Virus record (IMG/VR): IMGVR_UViG_3300030406_001738
Location: 299-39,396 of that record
Reading direction: 5' to 3' (one strand)
Length of the DNA stretch: 39,098 bases
Origin: a virus
Each line of letters starts with the position of its first letter. Within the stretch, counting starts at the first letter, position 1. The position numbers and the translations under genes were made by a program. This document shows, piece after piece, positions 24,753 to 33,199 of this stretch. A model generated the notes under the pieces. That model ran no database searches, was not told the origin of the DNA, and saw nothing but the letters and a program-made list of their open reading frames with translations.

Positions 24753-26653
24753 TATGTTATATCTCCCCAATCATTTTGGATATCTACGTCAATTTTAGAG
24801 GGGACTTTGAGCGGCACACCAGTTTCCATTATTTCCTGTATTTGAGTCGCTTGCTCTTGCCCCTCTATGTTAAAACATAACTCATCATGCACCGTAAGCA
24901 TAGGAGTAAGTCCCTCGTTGTAGCAGTCAAGCATCGCTTTCTTTGTTTGATCTGCTGCTGAACCTTGGATTAATCTGTTTAACGCCTTGTAAGTAAACGC
25001 TCTTTTGATCAAAGGTCCGTATTCTTTTTGTGCTTCGTCGTGTGGCAAAGGTTTACCTGCACCAAACTTCTTTGGCTCCCACAATGGAAAACGGCACTTA
25101 CGTCCAAGCAAAGTTCGTATCTGACCAAACTTAGATGCTTGTTGTGTCGCCAGTTCTGCAAGAGATTTAACAAACGGAACTTTACTTTGATGGTTTTCCA
25201 TCAGTTCCTTTGCTTCTTCTTTTGATATGTCTAACTGGTTGGCTAACTTACCAACACCCATGCCATACATAATCCCCAGATTTACAGTCTTAGCTTGTTT
25301 ACGATCAATGCCTGCTATGTCTGCTACCATCTGATGCAAATCTACATCACCCGTGTTGAACTCTTCGACAATCTGATCGACCATGTCATGCCGATTGACC
25401 CCTCGAACCGAAGCTGCAAAGTGAACAAGTAGCCGTGGCTCTTGGCTTGAATAGTCGAATGACCCCCACTTGCATCCATCGTCTGGAATAAAAAGGCCAC
25501 GGATCAGTTTCTTTATATCCTTATCTCTGGCAGGTATTTGCTGGAGATTTGGATTGGAGCTTGAGAACCGACCCGTGACAGTACCACCCTCATCGCGACG
25601 TGTAGAGTGGAGTTCTGTATGGATACGTCCATTGTGCTCATGTCGGAGGATGCTGTCAATAAAAGTTGAGTCGGCTTTGTCAAATTCTCTGAGCTTGACA
25701 AGTGTCTTACATACATCAGATGGGTGATTCGTTAGAAACTCTTTCGTAAAGCTTGGCGCATCTTTCTCGGTTCTTGGGTATGGTATATCAAGCTTATCAA
25801 ACATCTTTGCAATCGATGCCGACGCCCATATGTCTACGTCTAGTCCTGATTCTTTCTTGAGAAACTCCCGAAATGAATCCGTTTTTTTCTTGATTAGTTT
25901 CTTATTTACATCAGCTTTGTCTAGATCAACCCTTACACCTCTTGTCCGCATGTCCAACATGCACGGTATCAATCCTATCTCAAGATGCCAGATGTCCCAC
26001 AACTCTTCCTTTTGTAGTATTGGTTTGAGTGCATCCCATAGTTTGAGTGTAGCAACGGCGTCTTGTTCTGCATATGCACCCACATACTTGGGTGGTAGCT
26101 TCCACATCTCGGCCTTTGGATCTATACCCCACTCTTTCGCAGCTGCCTGTAGGAGCTTCTCATCTTTCCGCTGAGAGATGTAATCCCTTGCCATGGCGTC
26201 TAACCCAAAAGACCACCTGTTCTCGTCTACAAGCGCCCCTGTGATCATCGTATCGACTATCTTACCCTTGATCTCTATGCCTTCGGCACGTAACCAACCT
26301 GCATCGTAGGTGGCATTGTGCATAATCACGTTCATATCTGGCACAGACAATTGTTTCTTGAGCCAACGCAACGTGAACTTCGGATCTAGGTTGTGTCCGT
26401 TTGAGTGCCGGATAGGAAAGTATCCTTGGTATTCCCCTGCTGCCACGGCTATGCCTATGATGTGTCCATCGTTCCGTGCCCACCCAGGACCTAGTGTTTT
26501 GATGTTTGGATCATAGGTTTCTAAATCAACGGATATTTCTTTGTAACCTGTGAGGTCTGGAAACTCCGGTGGTATGTTCCAGTCCACATCTACTAGATCC
26601 ATTTCACCTCGGATCTGATAATTTTGATCACTTCCGAATAGATTTTTTTGCAT
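24752..26653 (-). CDS. polA: Family A DNA polymerase with 3'-5' exonuclease
   Basis: 633 aa, replicative polymerase. Exonuclease domain (residues 35-215): D43-x-E45 (VDLETY), D117 (MHNATYDAGW) and Y194-x3-D198 form a full DEDDy set, so proofreading should work. Polymerase domain: motif A D400-Y-S-S-Q-E (Gln where most have Ile), motif B R451-x3-K455-x7-Y463-G, motif C H589-D590-E591. The residue four after K455, equal to E. coli Phe762, is Leu459. There is no 5'-3' nuclease domain. The gene starts 26 nt inside the MazG-like gene end. It synthesises phage DNA with the neighbouring primase, helicases and SSB. Confidence 0.93.
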   Translation of the reverse strand: MQKNLFGSDQNYQIRGEMDLVDVDWNIPPEFPDLTGYKEISVDLETYDPNIKTLGPGWARNDGHIIGIAVAAGEYQGYFPIRHSNGHNLDPKFTLRWLKKQLSVPDMNVIMHNATYDAGWLRAEGIEIKGKIVDTMITGALVDENRWSFGLDAMARDYISQRKDEKLLQAAAKEWGIDPKAEMWKLPPKYVGAYAEQDAVATLKLWDALKPILQKEELWDIWHLEIGLIPCMLDMRTRGVRVDLDKADVNKKLIKKKTDSFREFLKKESGLDVDIWASASIAKMFDKLDIPYPRTEKDAPSFTKEFLTNHPSDVCKTLVKLREFDKADSTFIDSILRHEHNGRIHTELHSTRRDEGGTVTGRFSSSNPNLQQIPARDKDIKKLIRGLFIPDDGCKWGSFDYSSQEPRLLVHFAASVRGVNRHDMVDQIVEEFNTGDVDLHQMVADIAGIDRKQAKTVNLGIMYGMGVGKLANQLDISKEEAKELMENHQSKVPFVKSLAELATQQASKFGQIRTLLGRKCRFPLWEPKKFGAGKPLPHDEAQKEYGPLIKRAFTYKALNRLIQGSAADQTKKAMLDCYNEGLTPMLTVHDELCFNIEGQEQATQIQEIMETGVPLKVPSKIDVDIQNDWGDIT

Positions 26654-26963
26654 CTCTTAGTATCTCCTCAACGCTTCGCTCGTTTCTTGTGACGAACTCT
26701 GCACCTAATGCTGTATATCCTGCCTTATCAATCCACGAATCCTCGTGGTCTATAGTCTCAAGTAGTCTGCTTGTTTTGACCCAGTCCATCATCAATGCGA
26801 CGTGAGCTGCGGTCAGGTATCCGTGGGATCTTAACGCCCCACTTATGATTATGTTCCATCCCTCTGCAATGCGGTCATGGTTTTCAAAAGCGTCCCCGTA
26901 ATCTTTTGCACGAGGTCCGTTAACTAATTTCTCTGCTGCTTCTAGTAGTTCTTTTCTATTCAT
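26628..26963 (-). CDS. MazG-like (DUF6378) protein
   Basis: 111 aa, all-helical. Motifs: NGPRAKDYGDAFENHDRIAEGWN (residues 14-36), HVALMMDWVKTSRL (54-67) and DHEDSWIDKAGYTALGAE (72-89). This is the DUF6378 pattern, related to all-alpha NTP pyrophosphatases such as MazG; the acidic residues of the EDSWxDxAGY stretch would hold Mg2+. Such enzymes may hydrolyse nucleotides to balance the dNTP pool or lower ppGpp during infection; activity is inferred from the fold. It overlaps the helicase stop by 4 nt (ATGA) and the polymerase start by 26 nt, so it is part of the replication operon. Confidence 0.75.
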   Translation of the reverse strand: MNRKELLEAAEKLVNGPRAKDYGDAFENHDRIAEGWNIIISGALRSHGYLTAAHVALMMDWVKTSRLLETIDHEDSWIDKAGYTALGAEFVTRNERSVEEILRDAKKSIRK

Positions 26964-28489
26964 AACATATACCTGTATTTGTTTCCTGTTAAAACGATAT
27001 ATAGATTATGTCGTGCTCTTGTTACGCCGACATAAAAGGCTCGATGCTCATCATCTGGGTGGTCACTGTTCACACATGCAGCGGTAGACTTATCTAACAC
27101 TACACAGTTGTCATCCTCTCCACCTTTCATCGCGTGAAACGTTGAGACTTTGATACGGGGTTTAGAAGTTAGATCCTCACCTCTACGATAGATTGCTTCG
27201 ATGTAATCTCGTTCCTTGTAACTTACTTTTAGTATGTCATATGCCGCGTGACTTGCATCTCGGAGCAAACCAAACTCATCCAGAAGTGTGTCCATGTCTA
27301 CTTCGTCCTCGGGAGTCAACACCTCCAAAAGTTTTGAGGCACCTCGTTTGACAACGGCATCCTCCCCTTGCTTTGGCACAGCAGCGTAAAGTTTTTTGAT
27401 CCGTTCTGTATTGATCTTTTTACCTTGGCACAGATCATCCCAAGTCATCATGTTCTCAACCAGTTTTTCTGAGATGCTAGGTCTGCCCTTGATAGAATAT
27501 TTGAAACCAGAGTTTCGTAGGAAAGATGCAACGTCCCTGACATACCTATTTGTTCTTGCCATGATCGTCCAAGACCCTTCGTTCAAAGGTATCTGATCCA
27601 TGTAATATACATATTCAACGGTGCCTAATTCATCACGAGGATCAAACTTCTTTTCAATACGCCCATCAATACGGTTGGCTATACTAGCTGCTAGTTCATG
27701 AACACGTCTCGGAATGCGGTAAGACTGTGTCAGATACTCAATATTACTAGAGCTTTGGATAAACAGGTTTACGTTTACGCCAGTCCAACGATGCACAGCT
27801 TGGTCGTCGTCGCCTGCGATAATTATCTTATCTGCACATTCAGACATGCCCTTGACCATCTCCCACTGTAGCGGTGTGAAATCTTGTGCCTCGTCCACAA
27901 ACAAGTAGTCTAGATTTGGATACTCACCCATTTCAATGTACCGTTCAATCATGTCGATAAAGTCTACTTTGCCAGTGGTTCTTTTGTATTCTTGCAGTGT
28001 CCCTTGAAACTGTACCGCCTTGGCGTAGAACAAAGTGAAGTTGTTTGTTGCGCTGAACTCATCTTCCAGACTAACCATGCGATACCTCGAACGGCTGTCC
28101 ATCTGTAAGTAGTCTTGACCCGTGCCTCCTAAATTAGGAGTTCGCATCCCATCGTCTAGATCTATCTCATCCTCTTTCTCAAACGACAGACCAATAGGTT
28201 CTCCAATGGCTTTGTAGTCTGCAAGTTTCATTACATCTTCGGGTTGCAAACCCAGACCATGAAACCCAAGGGAGTGACTGGTTCTCATAAACGGAAAGTC
28301 TTTGGACTCTAAATTAAACTGTGAACACGCACGGGTAATCATCTCCTCAATGGCTTTTCTTGTAAAAGATATCACACCTATACGAGAAGGATGCACTCCG
28401 CTTTGCAACGCCTCTTCTATCTCTTGGATCAATCGATAGGTTTTACCGCAACCTGGAGGTCCAAGTATTAACTTACTATTCTGTATCAT
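26960..28489 (-). CDS. UvrD/Rep-like superfamily 1 helicase
   Basis: 509 aa. All SF1A motifs are visible: Walker A GPPGCGKT (10-17), Ia VISFTRKAIEEM (39-50), II VDEAQDF (198-204), III GDDDQAVHRWTG (226-237), IV-like QSYRIP (255-260), ARTN (311-314), V VSTFHAMKGGEDD (448-460) and VI YVGVTRARHNLYIV (486-499). It should be a 3'-5' ATP-driven DNA translocase. It is shorter than UvrD (about 720 aa) because the 1B and 2B insertions are small. It overlaps the AlpA-like gene before it by 14 nt. In a cluster without DnaB it may serve as the fork helicase. Confidence 0.9.
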   Translation of the reverse strand: MIQNSKLILGPPGCGKTYRLIQEIEEALQSGVHPSRIGVISFTRKAIEEMITRACSQFNLESKDFPFMRTSHSLGFHGLGLQPEDVMKLADYKAIGEPIGLSFEKEDEIDLDDGMRTPNLGGTGQDYLQMDSRSRYRMVSLEDEFSATNNFTLFYAKAVQFQGTLQEYKRTTGKVDFIDMIERYIEMGEYPNLDYLFVDEAQDFTPLQWEMVKGMSECADKIIIAGDDDQAVHRWTGVNVNLFIQSSSNIEYLTQSYRIPRRVHELAASIANRIDGRIEKKFDPRDELGTVEYVYYMDQIPLNEGSWTIMARTNRYVRDVASFLRNSGFKYSIKGRPSISEKLVENMMTWDDLCQGKKINTERIKKLYAAVPKQGEDAVVKRGASKLLEVLTPEDEVDMDTLLDEFGLLRDASHAAYDILKVSYKERDYIEAIYRRGEDLTSKPRIKVSTFHAMKGGEDDNCVVLDKSTAACVNSDHPDDEHRAFYVGVTRARHNLYIVLTGNKYRYML

Positions 28490-28700
28490 ACTCTTTGCCT
28501 CTTGGTCTGGTGTTTACCCAGTCTTCTATTTCAGACAAAACCCAACGACTCGATGATCGCTTGTTGTCTTCTGGCCCCAGAACTATGGGCTTTGGAAAAC
28601 TGTCTGAGTTTTGTGATAGCTTGTAGACGTAAGATCGTGACACACCCAATAGATCTGCCACCTCACCCACTCTCAAAAGCCTATTAGAAGGGGATGTCAT
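28476..28700 (-). CDS. AlpA/excisionase-family DNA-binding protein
   Basis: 74 aa, a single winged-helix domain of the AlpA/MerR-like type: LLRVGEVADLLGVSRSYVYKLSQNSDSFPKPIVLGPEDNKRSSSRWVLSEIEDWVNTRPRG. The helix-turn-helix is residues 10-28 and the wing ends with SSRWVLSEIEDWV. These proteins act as transcriptional regulators or excision directionality factors. The gene lies between primase and helicase and overlaps both (17 and 14 nt), with GAGGAG upstream. Placed in the middle of the replication operon it could control that operon or a recombination step; no integrase is in the window. Confidence 0.8.
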   Translation of the reverse strand: MTSPSNRLLRVGEVADLLGVSRSYVYKLSQNSDSFPKPIVLGPEDNKRSSSRWVLSEIEDWVNTRPRGKEYDTE

Positions 28701-30216
28701 TTTCGAACTCCTCTTTTCCTAGTGTCATTTCTCCCTCGTCAAATGCAGGTATCCACCAACAACGTATGGTGCTTCTTACTTCACCCTTTGGTGTCCTCTT
28801 TACAATCGCTTGAACTGTACTGTCACCACCAAGATCACGAATCATCTGTATGATCTGCGCTCTGGTATGACCAGTAAATCTGCGTTGATGCAAAAACTCC
28901 AAGAGTCCAGGCAAGGTGAACTTAGTAACTCCGGCGTCTGTCCAAGGCTTGCCCATCTCCATTTCTTCTGGAGCCAGTGCTCTGATATGACTTGTACAAT
29001 ATGTTTGCATATGTTGCTTGAACTCCCCTGCCACAGTCAACTCCTCGGGAACATCGAGGTATGTGGCATTTTGCATAAGTGTATTGATAGTTTGTTGCCA
29101 CTTCTGTGGCTTCATGGTCGGAGGCATAAAATTCTTTTGCTCCATACAGGCACGTTGCCAGAGCGTTTGGTTCTGTAGCTGCTCCGTGCTTAACTGTAAC
29201 CGCTGACCGTTTACATCCATAAAATATAAACGTGGTTCTGATAACATGATACTCAGGCCATCAACACGAGGTGCATCTGGCGCATCTCCTCCGATACCAA
29301 ACTTCTGTTGAGCACAAACCGTAGGATCGCAGTGGCTTTTGAACGGTTCGTCCTTACATGTATATCCGTATTCTTTTTTCTCATGTTGCTTGATTGTATT
29401 TGTTACCTCTTGCGAACTCAAAGGTGGGTTGAACATCGCCCTATTCATCTCCTCCGCTTGTTGTTGCCAGTGATCTGGGTTGCTTAGTTTCGCATACTTG
29501 CACATCATAAACAGCAACTTGTTTCTTGGTTCTGATTGCGGTCCGTCTGCAAATATATGTTTCAAGCATGGCGGCCCCTTGGGAAAGATCTCCCTGGGCT
29601 TAGACATCTGGAGTGCTTCAAGGTCTGCAAGGCTAGTCTGCTTCTTGTCTATCGCATCAAGAAACTCATCCAGTTCCATGGCCTCAACCTTGCTGTTGAA
29701 ACAATACCGTTGTGGCATCTCCGCATTGAAGTATGGCATGTTGATAAAGTTGCCTACGTCTCCACGCTCCGTGATGATTGTGTCTTGCTTTGGAAAGATC
29801 TCGCAACCGCTTTGTCCCAGTGCAATAGACATCTCGGTAAGATACTCTCGCACCACTGCGGCTTGTTCAAACTCTTTGAGAAACAAATACAAATGCGCTC
29901 CACCAGATTTAGATCTGCAATGCAGCAGCGGAAGCTTTAACTTCTGTATTTTGTTCTGTAAACTCTTGTGATCGAGGTCATAGATATCTACGTCCAACGC
30001 ACCCCACTTGCACATGTTATCTTCATCAATAGGAATAGCACCAACACCATTGACCCCGTCAATGTGCTGCTGAACTAACTCTTCAGTAAGAGGTTCCCTA
30101 ATTATTCTGCTCTGTGATTCTGCTTTACCGTTACGATTTGTGCGACCAACGACAGTTGTACCATGTGCGTTCTTAGCCCCAACAAAAGCGGCAAGCAGTC
30201 TTTTTGATTGTGACAT
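28684..30216 (-). CDS. Archaeo-eukaryotic-type primase (PrimPol-like)
   Basis: 510 aa. The catalytic half matches AEP primases of the TOTE/PrimPol sort: D75-V-D77 in KWGALDVDIYD (metal site), SKSGGAHLYLF with S104 and H108, EIFPKQD (139-145) and GNFINMPYF (155-163). C-terminal to it, PPCLKHI (C217) and YTCKDEPFKSHCDPTVCAQQKFG (C287, C296, C301) give four Cys able to bind zinc or an iron-sulfur cluster. The chain ends EEFENDIPF, like the acidic partner-binding tip of bacterial SSB. It makes RNA or DNA primers for the polymerase; there is no TOPRIM or DnaG motif. A terminator hairpin lies just upstream. Confidence 0.85.
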   Translation of the reverse strand: MSQSKRLLAAFVGAKNAHGTTVVGRTNRNGKAESQSRIIREPLTEELVQQHIDGVNGVGAIPIDEDNMCKWGALDVDIYDLDHKSLQNKIQKLKLPLLHCRSKSGGAHLYLFLKEFEQAAVVREYLTEMSIALGQSGCEIFPKQDTIITERGDVGNFINMPYFNAEMPQRYCFNSKVEAMELDEFLDAIDKKQTSLADLEALQMSKPREIFPKGPPCLKHIFADGPQSEPRNKLLFMMCKYAKLSNPDHWQQQAEEMNRAMFNPPLSSQEVTNTIKQHEKKEYGYTCKDEPFKSHCDPTVCAQQKFGIGGDAPDAPRVDGLSIMLSEPRLYFMDVNGQRLQLSTEQLQNQTLWQRACMEQKNFMPPTMKPQKWQQTINTLMQNATYLDVPEELTVAGEFKQHMQTYCTSHIRALAPEEMEMGKPWTDAGVTKFTLPGLLEFLHQRRFTGHTRAQIIQMIRDLGGDSTVQAIVKRTPKGEVRSTIRCWWIPAFDEGEMTLGKEEFENDIPF

Positions 30217-30225
30217 AACTGCTCC

Positions 30226-30262
30226 AAATAAAAGAGGGACAGCATAGGAGAACTGCCCCTCT
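30226..30262 (-). terminator. Intrinsic terminator between SSB and primase genes
   Basis: Read on the minus strand: AGAGGGGCAG, ten-base loop, CTGTCCCTCT (30262 to 30233), then TTTATTT. The ten-pair stem has one G-U pair. It lies in the 53-nt gap after the SSB stop and before the primase start, so it should reduce read-through from SSB into primase and downstream genes. Confidence 0.8.
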
Positions 30263-30269
30263 CAGACTG

Positions 30270-31088
30270 CTAGAATGGGATTTCGTCGTCCTTAACTTCC
30301 GCATTCTTGTCATCAGAGGTATCAGGAGTGGAAGCCCTCTCCTCTGGTGCCGCAGCCTTTACCTCTCCGTCCTGCACTGAAACGAAGAGAGCCTTTGCTT
30401 GTTGGTACAAGTCTGTTTCTTTAATGCGACCCTCTAATTGTACAGAGTAGTTCGCATATGACTGATCGTTTTTGTTTGTCTCTTCAACAGAGGACACACG
30501 CCAGATGTTTGCAAAGATAGGAAGCTTTACAACCTGACCAGTCTTTGGATGTTTTGCTGTTTGCAGATTGATCTGTGACTTCCAACGACGGCTCACTTTC
30601 AACGCCGTGATCTTCATGTCCAAGACCGCAGGGTTCCACGCCCCATCCGAAGTTTCATACAACACATAATAGTTGTCAGCTTTGACCATCTCATTACCGT
30701 TTGGAAGAAGTTCTTTGTTCCCCTCCCGAACAGCTTGTTTGATGACTGGATCGTCTGGTGCTAACTCACCTACAAATCCACCACCATCATCCATGGGCAC
30801 CCATTCGGTGTACTTAGTGACAGATGCACAGGCAACGACACGCATACCCTCTGATCCATCCCAGTATTCACCAGTAAGGTTGTTGAAGATGTCCCCTGCA
30901 CCAATACCTTTGATGTACTCAGGTTTGTTTTTGTTAACCTGTGGTGACATTTGTTGTGCCAACCGAATGAACGGCATGGTCATTTCTTCAGCGGCAAAGG
31001 AAGATCCTGCCCCTGCGTCTGCAAAGATGTCGTCCATTAACTCTGTGCTAACTTCCACACCTTTTGTTTTTGCTACTGCTGTGTTCAT
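30270..31088 (-). CDS. SSB-like single-stranded DNA-binding protein
   Basis: 272 aa. It has an N-terminal acidic stretch, then a beta-rich core (MPFIRLAQQMSPQVNKNKPEYIKGIGAGDIFNNLTGEYWDG; VVACASVTKYTEWVPMD; NYYVLYETSDGAWNPAVLDMKITALKVSRRWKSQI) and a flexible Ala/Glu/Asp-rich tail ending KDDEIPF. That tail is like the last residues of E. coli SSB (DDDIPF). The core is not a plain E. coli SSB OB fold, so the call rests on tail, length and operon context. It would coat single-stranded DNA at the fork and recruit partners. AAGGAGG lies inside the end of the gene before it, and a strong terminator follows. Confidence 0.65.
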   Translation of the reverse strand: MNTAVAKTKGVEVSTELMDDIFADAGAGSSFAAEEMTMPFIRLAQQMSPQVNKNKPEYIKGIGAGDIFNNLTGEYWDGSEGMRVVACASVTKYTEWVPMDDGGGFVGELAPDDPVIKQAVREGNKELLPNGNEMVKADNYYVLYETSDGAWNPAVLDMKITALKVSRRWKSQINLQTAKHPKTGQVVKLPIFANIWRVSSVEETNKNDQSYANYSVQLEGRIKETDLYQQAKALFVSVQDGEVKAAAPEERASTPDTSDDKNAEVKDDEIPF

Positions 31089-31089
31089 A

Positions 31090-31653
31090 TTATTTCCTCC
31101 TTATTTCCGCAGTGTTCATTGAGTATGCCCCGAACAAGTCAAGGTCTATTGGTTTACCTTCTGTGATACGTTCCTTTACAAAAGCCTTGAGCGTCTGTGC
31201 ATGAACGTGGGTCTTGGTCTTCGGATCAAAACCCTTCTCTTGCAGCAAACCAACAACGTCCCCTGCAATATTATCTTCACCTTTCCCGAAGGAAACAGTC
31301 ACATCATTCTTGATGATGCTATCTAAATTGTTTTCTCGTAACCAGGTGTAAGCTTCTTCTCTCCTCGCAACTGGTATGGATGCGTGAACTTGTAGCTTAG
31401 TTGAAACAGTGAGACCATCTACATCGATCCGATCTACACCCATCTCATCCATCAGCATTGGGATTTGTTCCGAAGCTAACGAATGTTTTTGAGACTTCAA
31501 ACTTTTCAAATGGTTTTCAGCCTCATCAATCTTGTCCTCAAGGTTTTTCATATCTCGAACCAGAGAACTCAGAGTCTTGCCAGTGTCTGTGTCTACATTC
31601 TTTAACGCACTAGCCTCGTCAAAGATGTCTTCGAATATTTCATCATTCGCCAT
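31090..31653 (-). CDS. Coiled-coil protein coupled to SSB
   Basis: 187 aa. Residues 28-65 (LVRDMKNLEDKIDEAENHLKSLKSQKHSLASEQIPMLMDEMG) form a coiled coil. Behind it lies an alpha/beta part (VDRIDVDGLTVSTKLQVHASIPVARREEAYTWLRENNLDSIIKNDVTVSFGKGED) and a helical end (THVHAQTLKAFVKERITEGKPIDLDLFGAY). The family is seen next to SSB genes in marine phages, as I recall, and has no proven function. It lies one base before the SSB start and carries the SSB ribosome-binding site, so the two are made together. Roles such as SSB partner or nuclease inhibitor are only guesses. It is the first gene of the leftward replication operon. Confidence 0.65.
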   Translation of the reverse strand: MANDEIFEDIFDEASALKNVDTDTGKTLSSLVRDMKNLEDKIDEAENHLKSLKSQKHSLASEQIPMLMDEMGVDRIDVDGLTVSTKLQVHASIPVARREEAYTWLRENNLDSIIKNDVTVSFGKGEDNIAGDVVGLLQEKGFDPKTKTHVHAQTLKAFVKERITEGKPIDLDLFGAYSMNTAEIRRK

Positions 31654-31729
31654 TACAAGTATTTCCTCTTCAGGGTTGATTTATGTGGACGCCTCGTGCT
31701 ATCCACTGTATAGACATTAGTGGAGGTAT
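31654..31729. promoter_or_regulatory. Divergent intergenic region, possible promoters
   Basis: This 76-bp gap separates the leftward replication operon from the rightward helicase gene, so promoters for both are expected here or just inside the genes. For the plus strand, TTGATT (31676-31681) and an extended -10-like TGCTATCCA (31697-31705) are 18 bp apart; this is weak. GTGGA (31685-31689) and TCCAC (31702-31706) form an inverted repeat that could be an operator. No convincing leftward -35/-10 was seen. The plus-strand gene has TGGAGG before its ATG. Confidence 0.3.
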
Positions 31730-33199
31730 ATGATGGATGTCAACTACAAATTTAAATTAAAACCATTTAACCACCAACTCGAGGCATTGAAACTCGGTTG
31801 GGATCGCCGGGAGTTTGGCCTGTTCATGGAGATGGGAACAGGTAAGTCCAAGGTTTTGATCGACAACATGGGTATGTTGTACTTACGGGGAGCAATAAAC
31901 TTTGCTTTGGTCATCGCACCGAAAGGCGTTTACCGTAACTGGGTATCAAAAGAAATCCCAGAACATATGTCTGATGACATACCGTACAGAGTGATTCGAT
32001 GGGTGGCCTCCCCCAATAAAAGTCAACAAGAAGAAATGCGTTCAGTCAAGGATCATTTCGAAGGTTTGACTATTTTTGTAATGAATGTCGAATCATTCTC
32101 TACGCCCAAAGGTAGGAACGGTGGCGAGTGGATGGCAAGAAAACTTGGCACCCATGGCATGATTGCTATAGACGAAAGCACAACTATCAAGAACCACAAA
32201 GCTAAACGAACCAAAGCATTGATGAAGATTGCAGCTGACTTCAAATACCGCAGACTTTTGACTGGTTCTCCGATTACCAAATCACCAATGGATATTTTTT
32301 CTCAGACTGAGTTTCTCCGACCAGGTCTCTTAGGTTATGATTCATACTACGCATTCCAAGGACGGTATGCCATCATGGTACGCAAGACCATGGGTTCACA
32401 TGCATTCCAACAGCTTGTCGGATACCGCAATTTGGATGAACTCACTGCAAAGATAGACCAATTCAGTTATCGCGTTCTAAAAAAGGACTGCCTCGATCTG
32501 CCAGATAAAATATATACTGTCCGATATGTAGGCATGACCGCAGAACAAGTGAACATGTACAACCAGATCCGTAAACATGCCATGGTTCTGTTGGAAAATG
32601 GGGAGATGAGTACGGCTCCGGCTGTCATTACACAAATGCTCCGCTTGCAACAGATCCTGTCGGGACATCTCAAGACCGACGATGGTGACATGGTTTACTT
32701 CCAATCCAAACGTATGGAGGCACTGGAAGAAATACTTGAAGAACACGATGGTAAAGTTATTGTCTGGTCTCGGTTCCGATATGACATCCAACAGATTGTG
32801 TCCACGCTCAACAAGAAACACGGCGAAGGTTACGCAGCTGCCTACTACGGGGATACTTCAGACGAGGATCGAAACAATATTGTCCAAGACTTTCAAAACC
32901 CAGATCACCCATTGAAATGTTTTGTTGGTAATCCTGCCACCGCCGGATACGGTCTGACATTGACCGAAGCTAACCTGGTGGTCTACTATGCTAATGACTT
33001 TAATCTTGAAACTCGTATCCAGTCAGAGGATCGGGCGCATCGGATTGGACAGAAGAACAACGTGACGTATGTTGATTTGATAACTGAGCGCACAATAGAT
33101 GAGCATATCGTCAAAGCACTCCGTGCAAAAATAGACATAGGTGCAAAGGTGTTAGGTGAAGAGGCAAAGCAATGGCTAAGTTTGACCCCGAAAAAGTAA
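31730..33199 (+). CDS. SNF2/superfamily 2 helicase
   Basis: 489 aa with a two-domain SF2 layout: FNHQLEAL (13-20), Walker A MGTGKS (35-40), Ia APKGVYRNW (63-71), Walker B D148-E-S-T (DEST, a SNF2-type variant of DEAH), III LLTGSPITKSP (176-186), IV VIVWSRFRYDIQQI (343-356), V TAGYGLTLTEANLVVYY (404-420) and VI QSEDRAHRIGQKN (431-443). The DRAHRIGQ motif is the SNF2 hallmark. It should translocate on double-stranded DNA and may remodel proteins, help replication or act in recombination. It stands alone on the plus strand between two minus-strand blocks. It overlaps the small gene after it by 28 nt. Confidence 0.9.
   Translation: MMDVNYKFKLKPFNHQLEALKLGWDRREFGLFMEMGTGKSKVLIDNMGMLYLRGAINFALVIAPKGVYRNWVSKEIPEHMSDDIPYRVIRWVASPNKSQQEEMRSVKDHFEGLTIFVMNVESFSTPKGRNGGEWMARKLGTHGMIAIDESTTIKNHKAKRTKALMKIAADFKYRRLLTGSPITKSPMDIFSQTEFLRPGLLGYDSYYAFQGRYAIMVRKTMGSHAFQQLVGYRNLDELTAKIDQFSYRVLKKDCLDLPDKIYTVRYVGMTAEQVNMYNQIRKHAMVLLENGEMSTAPAVITQMLRLQQILSGHLKTDDGDMVYFQSKRMEALEEILEEHDGKVIVWSRFRYDIQQIVSTLNKKHGEGYAAAYYGDTSDEDRNNIVQDFQNPDHPLKCFVGNPATAGYGLTLTEANLVVYYANDFNLETRIQSEDRAHRIGQKNNVTYVDLITERTIDEHIVKALRAKIDIGAKVLGEEAKQWLSLTPKK

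Noticed and set aside
31654-31729. A strong sigma-70-type divergent promoter pair
   Set aside because: Only a weak plus-strand candidate (TTGATT, 18 bp, extended TATCCA) was found and none for the minus strand, so it is listed at low confidence only.
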